A DNA stretch of 64,000 bases from Qipengyuania marincola (GCF_029688625.1 NZ_JARULC010000002.1:682001-746000), one strand, 5' to 3'; positions 55,224 through 64,000 are shown, counted from the stretch's first letter. Notes: generated by a model not told the origin, from the sequence alone. Program-made: numbers and translations.

Positions 55224-56363
55224 TCACTCGATGCCTGCGCTGGCGGCAAGGCTGCCTACGGCTTCTAGGAATTCCTCGCGGAAATCCTGCACCACCTGCC
55301 GGCTTGAGCGTACCTGTTCGACCAGCCCGACGCCCTGGCCGACAAAGTAGCTGACCAGTTCGCGCGCCCCCGTATTGCCGGAAGCCGCCTCGCGCTCGAT
55401 GCGCGCAAAGGCGGGTTCGGAAACCATCCCCATCAGCGGCATCGGCAGCGTGCCGGGTCCCTCGGCTGCGTCCCAGGCATCGTGCCACGCAGTCTTCAGC
55501 TGACGCGCGGGCTTGCCGGTGCGGCTGCGCGAGCGGACCGTGTCGCGGCTGCACGCGGCGACCATCTTGTCGCGGAAGGCCTCGCTGGTTTCGGCTTCCG
55601 GCGTCGCCAGCCAGACCGAGCCGGTCCACGCGCCCTGCGCGCCCGCCGCCATCATGCCGGCCATTTGGCCCCCGGTCATGATGCCACCAGCTGCCAGCAC
55701 CGGGATGTCATGGCCTGTCCGCGAAAGCGCGCGGACCACTTCGGGAATCAGCACCAACGTCGAGACTTCGCCGCAATGCCCCCCGGCCTCACCGCCTTGG
55801 GCGACGATGATATCGACGCCGGCCTCGGCCTGCCGGATCGCGTGTTCTTTCGCACCCACCAGCGCCGCGACGGGCACGCTGCGCGCCTTGCCTTCCTCGA
55901 TCATCGCGGGCGGGGCGATGCCGAGAGCATTGGCGATCAGCTTGATCGGGTGGCGGAAAGCGACTTCCATCAGCGCCAGGCCGTTCTCGGGCGTAATGCC
56001 CATCCGCTCTTTCAGGATCGGCATTTCCTGCTCGGGCGCGATCCCATACTGGCCGAGCATCTCGTTGACGAAGCCCTGGTAGGAAGGATCGATGGCCGCG
56101 GCCCGACTTCTGTTGTCGACCAGCTCGCGCACGCTCGGATCGACGACTTCCGGGACCAGCACATCCACCCCATAGGGCGCGCCATCGACATGGGCGTCGA
56201 TCCAGGCAAGCTCCTCCTCGAGCTGTTCGGGGCTGAAGCGGGTCGCCCCGAACACCCCGAAGCCGCCGGCCTTGCTCACCGCCGCCACCACGTCGCGGCA
56301 GTGGCTGAACGCGAACAGCGGGAAATCCGCCCCGGTCATTTCGCACACGCGATTCATCGGCAT
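55224..56363 (-). CDS. Nitronate monooxygenase (2-nitropropane dioxygenase-like)
   Basis: This 379-residue FMN-dependent TIM-barrel enzyme belongs to the NMO family, which detoxifies nitronates; relatives are enoyl reductases. Conserved parts are SKAGGFGVFGA near residue 31, IIVAQGGEAGGHCGEVST (with the catalytic His) and IPVLAAGGIMTGGQMAGMMAAGAQGAWTGS-type FMN phosphate loops. Neighbouring acyl-CoA genes hint at a role in CoA-linked metabolism, but this is not proven. Confidence 0.82.
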   Translation of the reverse strand: MPMNRVCEMTGADFPLFAFSHCRDVVAAVSKAGGFGVFGATRFSPEQLEEELAWIDAHVDGAPYGVDVLVPEVVDPSVRELVDNRSRAAAIDPSYQGFVNEMLGQYGIAPEQEMPILKERMGITPENGLALMEVAFRHPIKLIANALGIAPPAMIEEGKARSVPVAALVGAKEHAIRQAEAGVDIIVAQGGEAGGHCGEVSTLVLIPEVVRALSRTGHDIPVLAAGGIMTGGQMAGMMAAGAQGAWTGSVWLATPEAETSEAFRDKMVAACSRDTVRSRSRTGKPARQLKTAWHDAWDAAEGPGTLPMPLMGMVSEPAFARIEREAASGNTGARELVSYFVGQGVGLVEQVRSSRQVVQDFREEFLEAVGSLAASAGIE

Positions 56364-56428
56364 CCTGCTCTCCCGTCCTCAGAGACGGAGAGTGCTGAAA
56401 GCAACGACGGCTGGCAAGGCTTCTCCTG

Positions 56429-57085
56429 TCAGGAGAGGTAGTGTGCCGTCGTTTTCTCGGCGACCTCTTCGGCCGTCACGCCAGGCGCGAGCTCGATCAG
56501 GCGAAAGGCGCTGTCATGGTCGGGTCGGTGGAACACAGCGAGGTTGGTGATGATCATGTCGACCACGTTCTGGCCGGTCAGTGGCAGAGTGCATTCGGGG
56601 ATGAACTTCGGGCTGCCGTCCTTGGCAGTGTGGTCCATCACCACGATGATCTTCTTTACCCCGGCGACGAGGTCCATCGCGCCGCCCATACCCTTGATCA
56701 TCTTGCCCGGGATCATCCAGTTGGCGATGTCGCCGTTCTGGGCCACTTCCATCGCGCCGAGCACAGTGAGGTCGATGTGGCCGCCGCGGATCATGGCGAA
56801 GCTCGCCGCGCTGTCGAAATAGGCGCTGTGGTCGAGTTCGCTGATGGTCTGCTTGCCGGCATTGATCAGGTCGGCGTCCTCCTCGCCTTCGTAGGGGAAG
56901 GGGCCGATGCCGAGCATGCCGTTCTCGCTCTGCAGCGTGACGTGCATGCCGTCGGGAATGTGATTGGCGACAAGTGTAGGAATGCCGATGCCGAGATTGA
57001 CGTAATAGCCGTCTTCAAGCTCCTGCGCGGCGCGGGCGGCCATCTGGTTGCGGTCCCAGCCGATCTTTTCTGCGGTCTCGCTCAT
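56429..57085 (-). CDS. scoB: 3-oxoacid CoA-transferase, subunit B
   Basis: This 218-residue beta subunit carries the catalytic Glu in [14 protein letters not shown] (about residue 52). [14 protein letters not shown] and [18 protein letters not shown] are typical of the SCOT/AtoA group. The enzyme activates acetoacetate with succinyl-CoA in ketone-body use or leucine breakdown. The start is 2 bases after the phosphatase stop. The A subunit is encoded on the other side of that gene. Confidence 0.92.
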   Translation of the reverse strand: MSETAEKIGWDRNQMAARAAQELEDGYYVNLGIGIPTLVANHIPDGMHVTLQSENGMLGIGPFPYEGEEDADLINAGKQTISELDHSAYFDSAASFAMIRGGHIDLTVLGAMEVAQNGDIANWMIPGKMIKGMGGAMDLVAGVKKIIVVMDHTAKDGSPKFIPECTLPLTGQNVVDMIITNLAVFHRPDHDSAFRLIELAPGVTAEEVAEKTTAHYLS

Positions 57086-57087
57086 GC

Positions 57088-58035
57088 TTATTCGCTTTCG
57101 TTCATGATATTCGGTGCGCTGGACGCGTCGGACGGCATCCAGCGGGTTTCCGGCGGGAAGACTTCGTCGATCGAGCCCTTTTGCCATGCGCCGTAGACCG
57201 GGTTCGGCATCAGGAACCAGCCATTGCCCCACAGCTGCGCATATTCCCCGCGCGCGACCATGGCGCGGCGGGCCTGGATCGCATCCTCGTCGGCATTGAA
57301 GACGTCGGCGAAGTCGCCGAGATTGTCTCCGGCGAGCGCAATAACGCAGAACCGCTCGGCGATGGTTGCGCGGCGCCCGTCCTTGCGCCCGCCCATGGCG
57401 TCGTCGCCGCGCAGGAAGAGATTGTTGAGATGCACGGCAGGTCCGGCGCCGACGGCCTCGATCGCGGCGGCGGTCCCGGCAGCGTTCTCGCTATTGCGGT
57501 TGGTATTGAAGATCACCGTGATCCCGGCTTCGCGCAGGCGGCGCAGACCGGTGACGGCACCCGGAACAGGCGCGGCAATCCCGGCGCCGCCATCGGCCCA
57601 TTGCGACCATTCCTCGGGCACGAAAGGCTTGCCCGAATAGGCCGCCCAGTACTCGTAGCCATTGTTGAGCAGCACCGTCTCGTCGACATCGAAGACGGCG
57701 GCGAAGGGCTTCATCGTCCCGTCGGCTGCGACGCAGGACGGGGTGCCGATGCCGCCTTGTGCGTCGGGCAAACCCATCGGAACCGATTGCGGGACCTTGC
57801 GCTGGCGGCTGACGGCGATCGCATAGTCGGCCAGCTGGCGCCACGTCTGGATCGACGCACCGGCCGCTTCGCCCGAGGCATAGAGCCAGCGCATGCCGTC
57901 CGGCGCGGCGCTCTCGCCAGGTGAAATGCTCGTAATCGGCGGAACCGACGGTGTATCCGCTGGTGCGACTGGCACGGTCGTGGCGCAGGCGGACAGCGCC
58001 AGTGCTGCCGCCGTGACGAACAGGTTCCGCATCAT
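57088..58035 (-). CDS. Lipoprotein acid phosphatase, e(P4)/HAD class B-C type
   Basis: This 315-residue outer-membrane or periplasmic phosphatase has a lipobox LALSAC (Cys17), the HAD motif [15 protein letters not shown] (Asp pair, about residue 115), NTNRNSENA for motif II and [14 protein letters not shown] for motif IV. The layout matches the 5'-nucleotidase lipoprotein e(P4) family, which dephosphorylates nucleotides and NMN. It is embedded between scoA (ATGA overlap) and scoB (2-base gap), an unusual place. Confidence 0.85.
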   Translation of the reverse strand: MMRNLFVTAAALALSACATTVPVAPADTPSVPPITSISPGESAAPDGMRWLYASGEAAGASIQTWRQLADYAIAVSRQRKVPQSVPMGLPDAQGGIGTPSCVAADGTMKPFAAVFDVDETVLLNNGYEYWAAYSGKPFVPEEWSQWADGGAGIAAPVPGAVTGLRRLREAGITVIFNTNRNSENAAGTAAAIEAVGAGPAVHLNNLFLRGDDAMGGRKDGRRATIAERFCVIALAGDNLGDFADVFNADEDAIQARRAMVARGEYAQLWGNGWFLMPNPVYGAWQKGSIDEVFPPETRWMPSDASSAPNIMNESE

Positions 58036-58754
58036 GCCGTCTCTCGCTGGCGCGTCGTCACGAATTCGATCTTCTTGTCGTAGGGCGCGCCCACGATCAT
58101 GCGCTGGACATAGACGCCGGGCAAGTGGATGCAGTCCGGGTCGAGGCTGCCAGTCGGCACGATTTCTTCGACTTCGACGACGCAGGCCTTGCCGCAGGTA
58201 GCGGCGGGCAGGTTGAAGTTGCGCGCGGTCTTGCGAAACACGAGGTTGCCGGTTTCGTCCGCCTTCCAGGCCTTGACGATGGCGAGGTCGGCGAAGATGC
58301 CGCGTTCAAGGATGTATTCCTCCATCTGTCCGTCCCGGTTGGCGAATTTCTTCACCTCTTTGCCCTCGGCCACCTGCGTGCCAACGCCGGTCTTGGTGTA
58401 GAAACCGGGGATGCCCGCGCCGCCGGCGCGCATGCGTTCGGCCAGCGTGCCTTGAGGGCAGAATTCGACCTCCAGCTCGCCGGAAAGGAATTGCCGCTCG
58501 AACTCCTTGTTCTCGCCGACATAGCTGGAGATCATCTTCTTCACCTGCTTCGTGCGCAGGAGCATGCCGATGCCTTCATTGTCGATCCCGGCGTTGTTGC
58601 TGGCGAAGGTGAGACCCTTCACGCCCGAATCGCGGATCGCTTCAAGCAGTCGCTCGGGAATGCCACAGAGGCCGAAGCCCCCGCTAGCGATCAGCATATC
58701 GTCCTTGAGAAGCCCGTCGAGGGCGGCGGCGGCATCGGGATAGAGCTTGTTCAT
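58032..58754 (-). CDS. scoA: 3-oxoacid CoA-transferase, subunit A
   Basis: This 240-residue alpha subunit has the CoA-transferase glycine motif IASGGFGLCGIPERLLEAI (residues 22-40). GLTFASNNAGIDNEGIG and ARNFNLPAATCGKACVVEVE follow. Together with scoB it forms succinyl-CoA:3-ketoacid CoA-transferase. It is first in a three-gene coupled operon. Confidence 0.92.
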   Translation of the reverse strand: MNKLYPDAAAALDGLLKDDMLIASGGFGLCGIPERLLEAIRDSGVKGLTFASNNAGIDNEGIGMLLRTKQVKKMISSYVGENKEFERQFLSGELEVEFCPQGTLAERMRAGGAGIPGFYTKTGVGTQVAEGKEVKKFANRDGQMEEYILERGIFADLAIVKAWKADETGNLVFRKTARNFNLPAATCGKACVVEVEEIVPTGSLDPDCIHLPGVYVQRMIVGAPYDKKIEFVTTRQRETA

Positions 58755-58904
58755 GCGCGCAGCGCTTAACCCCTTCGCGCGAAGCTGTCACCTCCATGCC
58801 GTAAGGGCGGCAATCGTTTGGCGAGACAGAGTGTACGGGTTGGGGCGAGGCTGTTGCGCCTGATGCAATCAAGATTGTTCTTTTCGCATTTGCACAATTC
58901 GATG

Positions 58905-58987
58905 GTGCAGTGCACATAGAGCCTGCCTTTTAGGCATCCTCTCCCAAGACTTTCCAAGCCCGGCTGGTTTTCCAGCCGGGCTTTTTT
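58905..58987 (+). ncRNA. Possible small RNA with its own terminator
   Basis: The gap between scoA and the CDC48-like gene ends in a textbook terminator, yet no gene lies upstream on this strand. Just before it are a small hairpin TGCC-TTTTA-GGCA (58924-58936) and an unpaired pyrimidine stretch TCCTCTCCC (58937-58945) that could pair with ribosome-binding sites, a layout common in alphaproteobacterial trans-acting sRNAs. The 5' end is not defined and no convincing promoter was found, so the start given is approximate. Confidence 0.35.
58957..58987 (+). terminator. Strong rho-independent terminator in the scoA-CDC48 gap
   Basis: An 11-bp perfect stem (58957-58967 with 58972-58982, TTTT loop) is followed by TTTTT. 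It points along the plus strand, before the CDC48-like gene, where no protein gene ends. The remainder of the gap 58755-59090 must hold the promoters of scoA and the ATPase, but none is clear. Confidence 0.85.
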
Positions 58988-59090
58988 CTTGGGCCCGGCG
59001 GACCTCTTGCCCGCCCTCGTTCATTGCATCCCCAAGCCCCAGTTCCCAGCTAGGGCGGGATAGGACTACGGACGAAGGGAGCGAGCCTGT

Positions 59091-61418
59091 ATGGCAAATG
59101 CGGATGCGGACGCGGCGATTGCGGACAAGACGGTCAGGTTGCAGGTAGCAGCCGCGCGGCAGGAGGAAAGCGGGCAGGGCATTGCCCGCATGCCGCGCTC
59201 GGCCTTCCAGGCGCTCGGCGTGACCGAAGGCGATGTGGTCGAGATCACCGGCAAGCGTTCGACCGCCGCAATTGCCATGCCGGCCTACGACGAGGACCAG
59301 AGCCTCGACGTGATCCGCCTCGATGGTTTGCAGCGCGGCAATGCCGAAGTCGGCTCGGGCGAGCATGTGAAGGTGGCGGTTGCCGAATCGCGTCCTGCAA
59401 CCCGCGTCGTTTTTGCGCCCGCCCAGCGCGAAATGCGCCTGCAGGGGCCTGCGCAAGCGCTGAAGCGCAACTTCTTCAGGAAACCGCTGGTCGCGGGCGA
59501 CCTCGTCGCCACGACGGGCCAGCAGCCGGTGCAGAACATGCCGCCCGAAGTGCGCCGCATGTTCAATGCCCCGGCCTATGCGCTCACGCAAATCCGCCTG
59601 AGCGTCGTCTCGACCACCCCCAAGGGTATCGTCCACATCGACGAGAATACCGAGGTCGAGCTGCGCGCGGAATTCGAACAGCCCCGCGATGCGCGCGCCG
59701 TGGTAAACTACGACGATGTCGGCGGCATGGGCGAGACCATCCAGCAATTGCGCGAGATGGTCGAACTGCCGCTGCGCTATCCCGAACTGTTCACTCGCCT
59801 CGGTGTCGATCCGCCCAAGGGCGTACTGCTGCATGGCCCGCCGGGAACCGGCAAGACGCGCCTCGCGCAGGCGGTCGCCAATGAGAGCGACGCGAACTTC
59901 TTCACCATCAACGGCCCGGAAATCATGGGCTCCGGTTATGGCGAGAGCGAGAAGGCCTTGCGCGAAGTGTTCGAACAGGCCGGCAAGTCCGCCCCCGCCA
60001 TCGTGTTCATCGACGAGATCGATTCCATCGCGCCCAAGCGAGACCGGGTGCCGGGCGAGGCGGAAAAGCGCCTTGTCGCGCAGTTGCTCACCCTGATGGA
60101 CGGGCTGGAGGCGCGCTCCAACCTCGTGGTCATCGCCGCAACCAATCGGCCAGATGCGATCGACGAGGCGCTGCGCCGGCCGGGCCGGTTCGACCGCGAG
60201 ATCATCATCGGCGTGCCCGACGAGAAAGGCCGCCGCGAAATCCTCGGCATTCACACCCGCGGCATGCCGCTCGGCGACAAGGTCGACCTGGGCGAACTTG
60301 CCAAGGGAACCTATGGTTTCGTCGGCGCCGACATAGCGGCGCTCGCGCGCGAGGCGGCGATCGATGCGGTGCGCCGGATCATGCCGAAAATCGACCTCGA
60401 CGAGCGGACCATTCCGCCTGAAGTGCTCGACGAGTTGTACGTCGGCCGCGAGGATTTCCTCTCCGCTCTCAAGCGTATCCAGCCCTCGGCGATGCGCGAG
60501 GTCATGGTGCAGGTGCCGAATGTCGGCTGGTCCGACATCGGCGGCGTCGGCGATGCGATCGAGAAGCTGAAGGAAGGCATCGAACTGCCGATGAAGAACC
60601 CGGACGCCTTCCACCGTCTGGGGATCCGCCCGGCCAAGGGTTTTCTCCTCTACGGACCGCCGGGCACCGGCAAGACCCTCCTCGCCAAGGCCGTGGCAAA
60701 GGAGGCGGAGGCGAATTTCATCTCGATGAAAAGTTCCGACCTCCTCAGCAAATGGTATGGCGAGAGCGAACAGCAGATCGCCCGCATGTTCAAGCGCGCC
60801 CGCTCGGTCGCGCCCTGCGTGGTGTTTATCGACGAGATCGACAGCCTCGTCCCGGCCCGCGGCAGTGGCCAGGGCGAGCCGCAGGTGACGGGTCGCGTCG
60901 TCAACACGATCCTGGCTGAAATGGACGGGCTGGAGGAATTGCAATCGGTCGTCGTCATCGGGGCGACGAACCGCCCGACGCTGGTCGATCCGGCGCTGCT
61001 ACGTCCCGGCCGCTTCGACGAGCTTGTCTATGTCGGCACGCCCGACAAGGCAGGGCGCGAGCAGATTCTCGGCATCCATACGGCCAACATGCCGCTGGCA
61101 GACGACGTCAGCCTGGGCGACGTTGCGGGCAAGACTGCTCGCTTCACCGGCGCCGACCTTGAAGATGTCGTCCGTCGCGCCGGGCTCAACGCGCTCCAGC
61201 GCGCTGGTGGCGATGTGAGGGAAGTGACTGCTGCGGATTTCGCGGAGGCGCTGGAAGACAGCCGCGCGACCGTGACCAAGAAGATGGAAGAAGAATACAA
61301 GAAGATGCGCGGCGAGCTGAAGAAGCGTGCTGCCGAAGTGCAGCCGATCGGCTTCATTCACGAAGGCATGGTCGAGCCGACGCGCGACCAGAAACACGGC
61401 GATCCCGAAATCAGCTGA
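59091..61418 (+). CDS. CDC48/VAT-family double AAA ATPase
   Basis: This 775-residue unfoldase is built like archaeal VAT and eukaryotic p97. The substrate-binding N domain (residues 1-195) contains IARMPRSAFQALGVTEGDVV. D1 (about 205-450) has Walker A GPPGTGKTR at about 249 and Walker B FIDEIDSIAPKRD; D2 (about 475-735) has GPPGTGKTL at about 522 and FIDEIDSLVPARG. Arginine fingers are in RRPGRFDRE and LRPGRFDEL. The aromatic pore residue is at FMISMKS-like NFISMKSSDLLSKWYG. It extracts or unfolds proteins, here presumably feeding a protease such as the proteasome-independent Clp/FtsH systems (inference). Confidence 0.92.
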   Translation: MANADADAAIADKTVRLQVAAARQEESGQGIARMPRSAFQALGVTEGDVVEITGKRSTAAIAMPAYDEDQSLDVIRLDGLQRGNAEVGSGEHVKVAVAESRPATRVVFAPAQREMRLQGPAQALKRNFFRKPLVAGDLVATTGQQPVQNMPPEVRRMFNAPAYALTQIRLSVVSTTPKGIVHIDENTEVELRAEFEQPRDARAVVNYDDVGGMGETIQQLREMVELPLRYPELFTRLGVDPPKGVLLHGPPGTGKTRLAQAVANESDANFFTINGPEIMGSGYGESEKALREVFEQAGKSAPAIVFIDEIDSIAPKRDRVPGEAEKRLVAQLLTLMDGLEARSNLVVIAATNRPDAIDEALRRPGRFDREIIIGVPDEKGRREILGIHTRGMPLGDKVDLGELAKGTYGFVGADIAALAREAAIDAVRRIMPKIDLDERTIPPEVLDELYVGREDFLSALKRIQPSAMREVMVQVPNVGWSDIGGVGDAIEKLKEGIELPMKNPDAFHRLGIRPAKGFLLYGPPGTGKTLLAKAVAKEAEANFISMKSSDLLSKWYGESEQQIARMFKRARSVAPCVVFIDEIDSLVPARGSGQGEPQVTGRVVNTILAEMDGLEELQSVVVIGATNRPTLVDPALLRPGRFDELVYVGTPDKAGREQILGIHTANMPLADDVSLGDVAGKTARFTGADLEDVVRRAGLNALQRAGGDVREVTAADFAEALEDSRATVTKKMEEEYKKMRGELKKRAAEVQPIGFIHEGMVEPTRDQKHGDPEIS

Positions 61419-61421
61419 TCG

Positions 61422-62501
61422 CTAGGCACCCGTCACGCGCTGGTTCGCCGCCTCGACTTCGAGACGGTGGCGGATCAGCGCTTCGGGCTGATGCTCGCGC
61501 AGCCATGCCACCATGTGCTCGCGCACCTCGCAGCGCAGGGTGAACAGATCGCCGATCGTCGCCGAGCTCATCGACAGGCGTAGCTCGATGCTTTCGGGAT
61601 AGGCTTCCGTCATGAGCAGCGCGAGATTGCGCCCGTCCCACAAGGCATGCTCCTTGACGAACCGCTCGAATTCCTCGCGGATGGGGTCGACTTCGGTATT
61701 CGGATCGAGATGGAGCATGACCGGACCCGTCAGCTTTTCGCTCACGCGTGACCAGTTCTCGAAGCTCTGGTCGAGAAAGCGACTGGTGGGGACGACCAGG
61801 ACCCGTTCGTCCCATGTGCGCACGGTAACGAAGCTCATGCGGATCTCCTCCACCCGGCCCGCCTGTCCGTCCACCTTCACCAGATCGCCGATCCGCAGCG
61901 GCTGGGTCAGTGCCATCTGCAGGCCTGCAATCAGCGATTTCAGTGCCGGTTGTGCCGCCGCGCCCACCGCCAGCGCGGCGAGGCCGGCCGAGGCGAGCAT
62001 CGTCGTGCCCACGTCGCGCACCCCGGGGATATTCAGCATAATCAGCGAGAGCGTGATGATGATAATCGCGACGCGCACGGTCCGCGACAGGATGGCGATG
62101 CGCGTCATCCGCCCGCGCTGGGCGACCGGGTCCTCGCTTTCGGTAGCCTGCTTCTCGTAGCCTAGCGCCGCGCCCTTGACTGCGGCAAAGGCCAGCCAGC
62201 CGACCAGCGCTGGCACGATGAAGGAGGCGAAGACGTCCCAGCCACGGCCGACCAGCGCGTCGTTTTCCGCGGCCACCGAGATCGCAAATCCCACCATCGC
62301 CCAGCGCAGCGGCCGCTTGATCGTATCGAACACGATGTCGTCGATCTGGCTGTCCGATTTCTGGACGATCCGCTTGAGGAGTGCGAACAATACCCAGTGA
62401 ATCGCCAATGCCGCGACGATCGCCCCGCCGAGCACGACGAGATGCTCCAGGATCGTCTCGTAGGCCAGCGTCCAGTTGCGGGGGTCGAAGCGTTCGAACA
62501 T
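61422..62501 (-). CDS. MscS-family mechanosensitive ion channel
   Basis: This is a 359-residue channel with hydrophobic helices at about 15-40, 60-105 and 130-190. The pore-lining helix runs through VGTTMLASAGLAALAVGAAA. The beta domain has LIAGLQMALTQPLRIGDLVK and RVLVVPTSRFLDQSFENWS. It resembles the shorter YbdG/MscK-like channels. ATG 62501 is chosen (MFERFDPRNW); an upstream ATG adds eight residues. It ends 3 bases from the convergent ATPase gene. Confidence 0.88.
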   Translation of the reverse strand: MFERFDPRNWTLAYETILEHLVVLGGAIVAALAIHWVLFALLKRIVQKSDSQIDDIVFDTIKRPLRWAMVGFAISVAAENDALVGRGWDVFASFIVPALVGWLAFAAVKGAALGYEKQATESEDPVAQRGRMTRIAILSRTVRVAIIIITLSLIMLNIPGVRDVGTTMLASAGLAALAVGAAAQPALKSLIAGLQMALTQPLRIGDLVKVDGQAGRVEEIRMSFVTVRTWDERVLVVPTSRFLDQSFENWSRVSEKLTGPVMLHLDPNTEVDPIREEFERFVKEHALWDGRNLALLMTEAYPESIELRLSMSSATIGDLFTLRCEVREHMVAWLREHQPEALIRHRLEVEAANQRVTGA

Positions 62502-62547
62502 TGCGCGTGCGCTTATTGCGCGCACGGCGCGGTTTCAACCTTGGTCT

Positions 62548-63822
62548 TCAGCTTTCGAGCGGCAGATCGATCTCGACCACGATCCCCTGCGGCGTGAATT
62601 TGCGCTCGATCGAGCCGCCAAACTGGCGCGCCGCGCTGTGCATCAGCATGCTGCCGAAGCCCTTGCGGTCTGGTTCGCCGTCGACCGGCTTGCCCAGCTC
62701 GCGCCAGGTGATGAAGACGCGGCCATCCTTTTCCTGCCAGCGCACGTCGACGGTCCCTTGCCCGCTCCAGGCGCCGTATTTTACGGCATTGGTAGTGAGC
62801 TCGTGCAACACAAGGCCCAGCGGGGTGACGTGCTTTGCCGGAAGCAGTACCTCGGGTCCCTCGACCGCGGCCGTCTGGGTGGAGGAGCGATAGGGGGCGA
62901 GCGACGTCTCGATCAGCTGATGGAGCGAGGCGACCGGCCGTTCGAGCTCGCCCTGGCTCACCTCGTGCGCTGTCAGGAGCGCGCGGATGCGCTGGGCGAT
63001 GCTGTCGGTTACGTCTTTTGCCTCGGGCTTGTCGCGTGCGCTCATCTGCACGATGGCCAGGACGACGGCGAACAGGTTCTTGACCCGGTGGTTGAGCTCG
63101 CGTGCCAGCAGGTCGGCCCGGTCGCGCGCTTCGCCGATCGCGCTCGCCTGCGCGGCCTGCGCCTCGGCATGCGCGGCGCGCGACACCAGGCGCGACCCGA
63201 AAAAGATCGCTGCCAGCAGCAGGGCTATGAGGCCTCCCAGCAACGGGAGCACGCGCCCTTCGAGACGCGCCGTGTCCTGGCCCTGCGTTGCCAGGATTTC
63301 GTTTTCAATGGAGCGCATCTCTTCCACAGCGCGATTGAGGCGTTCCATGGCCTCCTGTCCCTCGTCGGAAAGAACCGCGCGCCGCGCATCGAGCAGGCGG
63401 CCCTCGCGGACCAGCGCGACCGAGCTTTCCATTTCGCTGAATTTCAGCCGCGCCAGCGCTTCAATCTGATCGACCAGTTCTTCCTGCCGGCCGGTCATTT
63501 CGCCATCCAGCAGACGGCGCAGGGCGTCGAGCGCGGGGTCGATCTGCTCGGCGCCTTCCTCGTAGGGAGTAAGGTACCTGCGATCGAGCGTGATGAGATA
63601 ACCGCGCTGCCCGGTCTCCGCTTTCAGCGTGGCGCGCTCGATATGATTCAATTCCTGCAGCACCTCGGCCGTTAGCGCGGCCTGTTCGCGCTGGCTGCGC
63701 TCTGCTTCCAGCGTCTGGTAGACGAGGAAGATAAGGCCCAGCATCGCGCCGAAGATCACGAGCGAGATGATCGCGTTCGGCCAACGGCGCGAGCGCTTGA
63801 GGATTTGCGTGATTTCGCTCAA
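62548..63822 (-). CDS. CHASE3-domain HWE-type sensor histidine kinase
   Basis: This 424-residue membrane kinase has helix 1 at residues 17-36 and a periplasmic CHASE3 domain (about 37-185: TGQRGYLITLDRRYLTPYEE). Helix 2 is at about 190-210. The phosphoacceptor region ELNHRVKNLFAVVLAIV (His near 244) and the catalytic domain with VLHELTTNAVKYGAWS follow. The motifs mark the HWE/HisKA_2 class used in alphaproteobacterial general stress and light signalling. The start is TTG at 63822, overlapping the polA stop (TTGA). No response regulator gene is adjacent. Confidence 0.88.
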   Translation of the reverse strand: MSEITQILKRSRRWPNAIISLVIFGAMLGLIFLVYQTLEAERSQREQAALTAEVLQELNHIERATLKAETGQRGYLITLDRRYLTPYEEGAEQIDPALDALRRLLDGEMTGRQEELVDQIEALARLKFSEMESSVALVREGRLLDARRAVLSDEGQEAMERLNRAVEEMRSIENEILATQGQDTARLEGRVLPLLGGLIALLLAAIFFGSRLVSRAAHAEAQAAQASAIGEARDRADLLARELNHRVKNLFAVVLAIVQMSARDKPEAKDVTDSIAQRIRALLTAHEVSQGELERPVASLHQLIETSLAPYRSSTQTAAVEGPEVLLPAKHVTPLGLVLHELTTNAVKYGAWSGQGTVDVRWQEKDGRVFITWRELGKPVDGEPDRKGFGSMLMHSAARQFGGSIERKFTPQGIVVEIDLPLES

Positions 63823-64000
63823 TGCGCGGCTCCCCAGCTCTTGCCGGTGCCTATCTCCACGCCCAGCGGAACGCTAAGTTCGACCGCCGGACGGGCTGCC
63901 TCGGCCATGACGCGCTCGATGATCGGCGAGGCAGCTTCCACATCGCTTTCGGGCAGTTCGAAGACCAGTTCGTCATGCACCTGCAGAAGCATGCGGACAT
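63819..64000 (-). CDS. polA: DNA polymerase I, C-terminal end (partial)
   Basis: The last 59 codons of a family A polymerase enter from the right edge. Motif C is seen as LLQVHDELVFELPE, with the catalytic Asp-Glu, and the chain ends in VPLGVEIGTGKSWGAAH, the usual polA terminus. The 5' part is outside the window. Its TGA overlaps the TTG start of the histidine kinase gene. Confidence 0.93.
   Translation of the reverse strand, partial: VRMLLQVHDELVFELPESDVEAASPIIERVMAEAARPAVELSVPLGVEIGTGKSWGAAH

Noticed and set aside
58869..60944. Long minus-strand frame of about 690 codons opposite the CDC48-like gene
   Set aside because: It covers the N and AAA domains of the real gene in antisense and reads as repetitive charged sequence without domain features.

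Overview
The window is a chromosomal segment of about 63-65% GC from an alphaproteobacterium, most likely a sphingomonad of the Erythrobacteraceae type. This placement is inferred from content: a CtrA and DivK cell-cycle pair, a serine palmitoyltransferase with its own acyl carrier protein (sphingolipid synthesis), the alphaproteobacterial families DUF3572 and DUF4167, a DksA with a reduced zinc finger, and the head genes of an RcGTA-like gene transfer agent. No rRNA, tRNA, CRISPR array or insertion sequence was recognised.

Layout. 1-6345 (minus strand) is the head module of a gene transfer agent or prophage-like cluster: small terminase, large terminase, portal, a small membrane protein, prohead protease, major capsid, and a head-tail connector cut by the left edge. 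A sigma70-like promoter lies upstream of the first gene, and hairpins with T-tracts lie just before and just after the capsid gene. 6.4-10.6 kb carries a VTT-domain membrane protein, an AT-rich orphan gene, a Crp/Fnr regulator divergent from a fatty acid hydroxylase, an osmC gene broken by one nonsense codon, a 38-residue small protein and an Arg-rich lipoprotein. 10.6-12.7 kb holds spt-acp and divK. 12.7-16.0 kb is a tightly overlapping run: DUF3572, HAD phosphatase, RidA, glycerophosphodiesterase, acyltransferase. 16-19.5 kb holds a Sel1 protein, dksA, a PilZ protein, a peptide-type binding lipoprotein and DUF4112. 19.5-22.2 kb is a kynABU operon (tryptophan to anthranilate). 22.2-27.6 kb holds small lipoproteins, an HNH nuclease, gluQRS, a cobalamin adenosyltransferase, hydroxyacyl-CoA dehydrogenase and small envelope proteins. 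Next come mutS, malic enzyme (maeB), a class V aminotransferase, stress-type genes, trmB and an SLC13 transporter.

38.4-42.9 kb carries ctrA, rpoN and lptB. A methyltransferase gene beside ctrA is bracketed by two near-identical 61-bp copies of the ctrA terminator, a clear insertion or duplication scar. 43-54 kb is housekeeping: pmbA, a BON-MscS channel, ppa, hisS, prfA-prmC, a DUF4167 protein, lnt and metK. 54-58.8 kb is acyl-CoA and ketone-body metabolism: a CaiB/BaiF transferase, a nitronate monooxygenase, and scoA and scoB separated by an acid phosphatase gene. 58.9-64 kb holds a possible small RNA, a CDC48-type double AAA ATPase, an MscS channel, a CHASE3/HWE histidine kinase and the 3' end of polA.

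Two copies of a long palindromic intergenic element (41.95-42.03 and 46.84-46.91 kb) share a core. The observations most worth following are the terminator-flanked methyltransferase, the palindromic element family, the gene transfer agent head module with hairpins around capsid, and the single-codon break in osmC.
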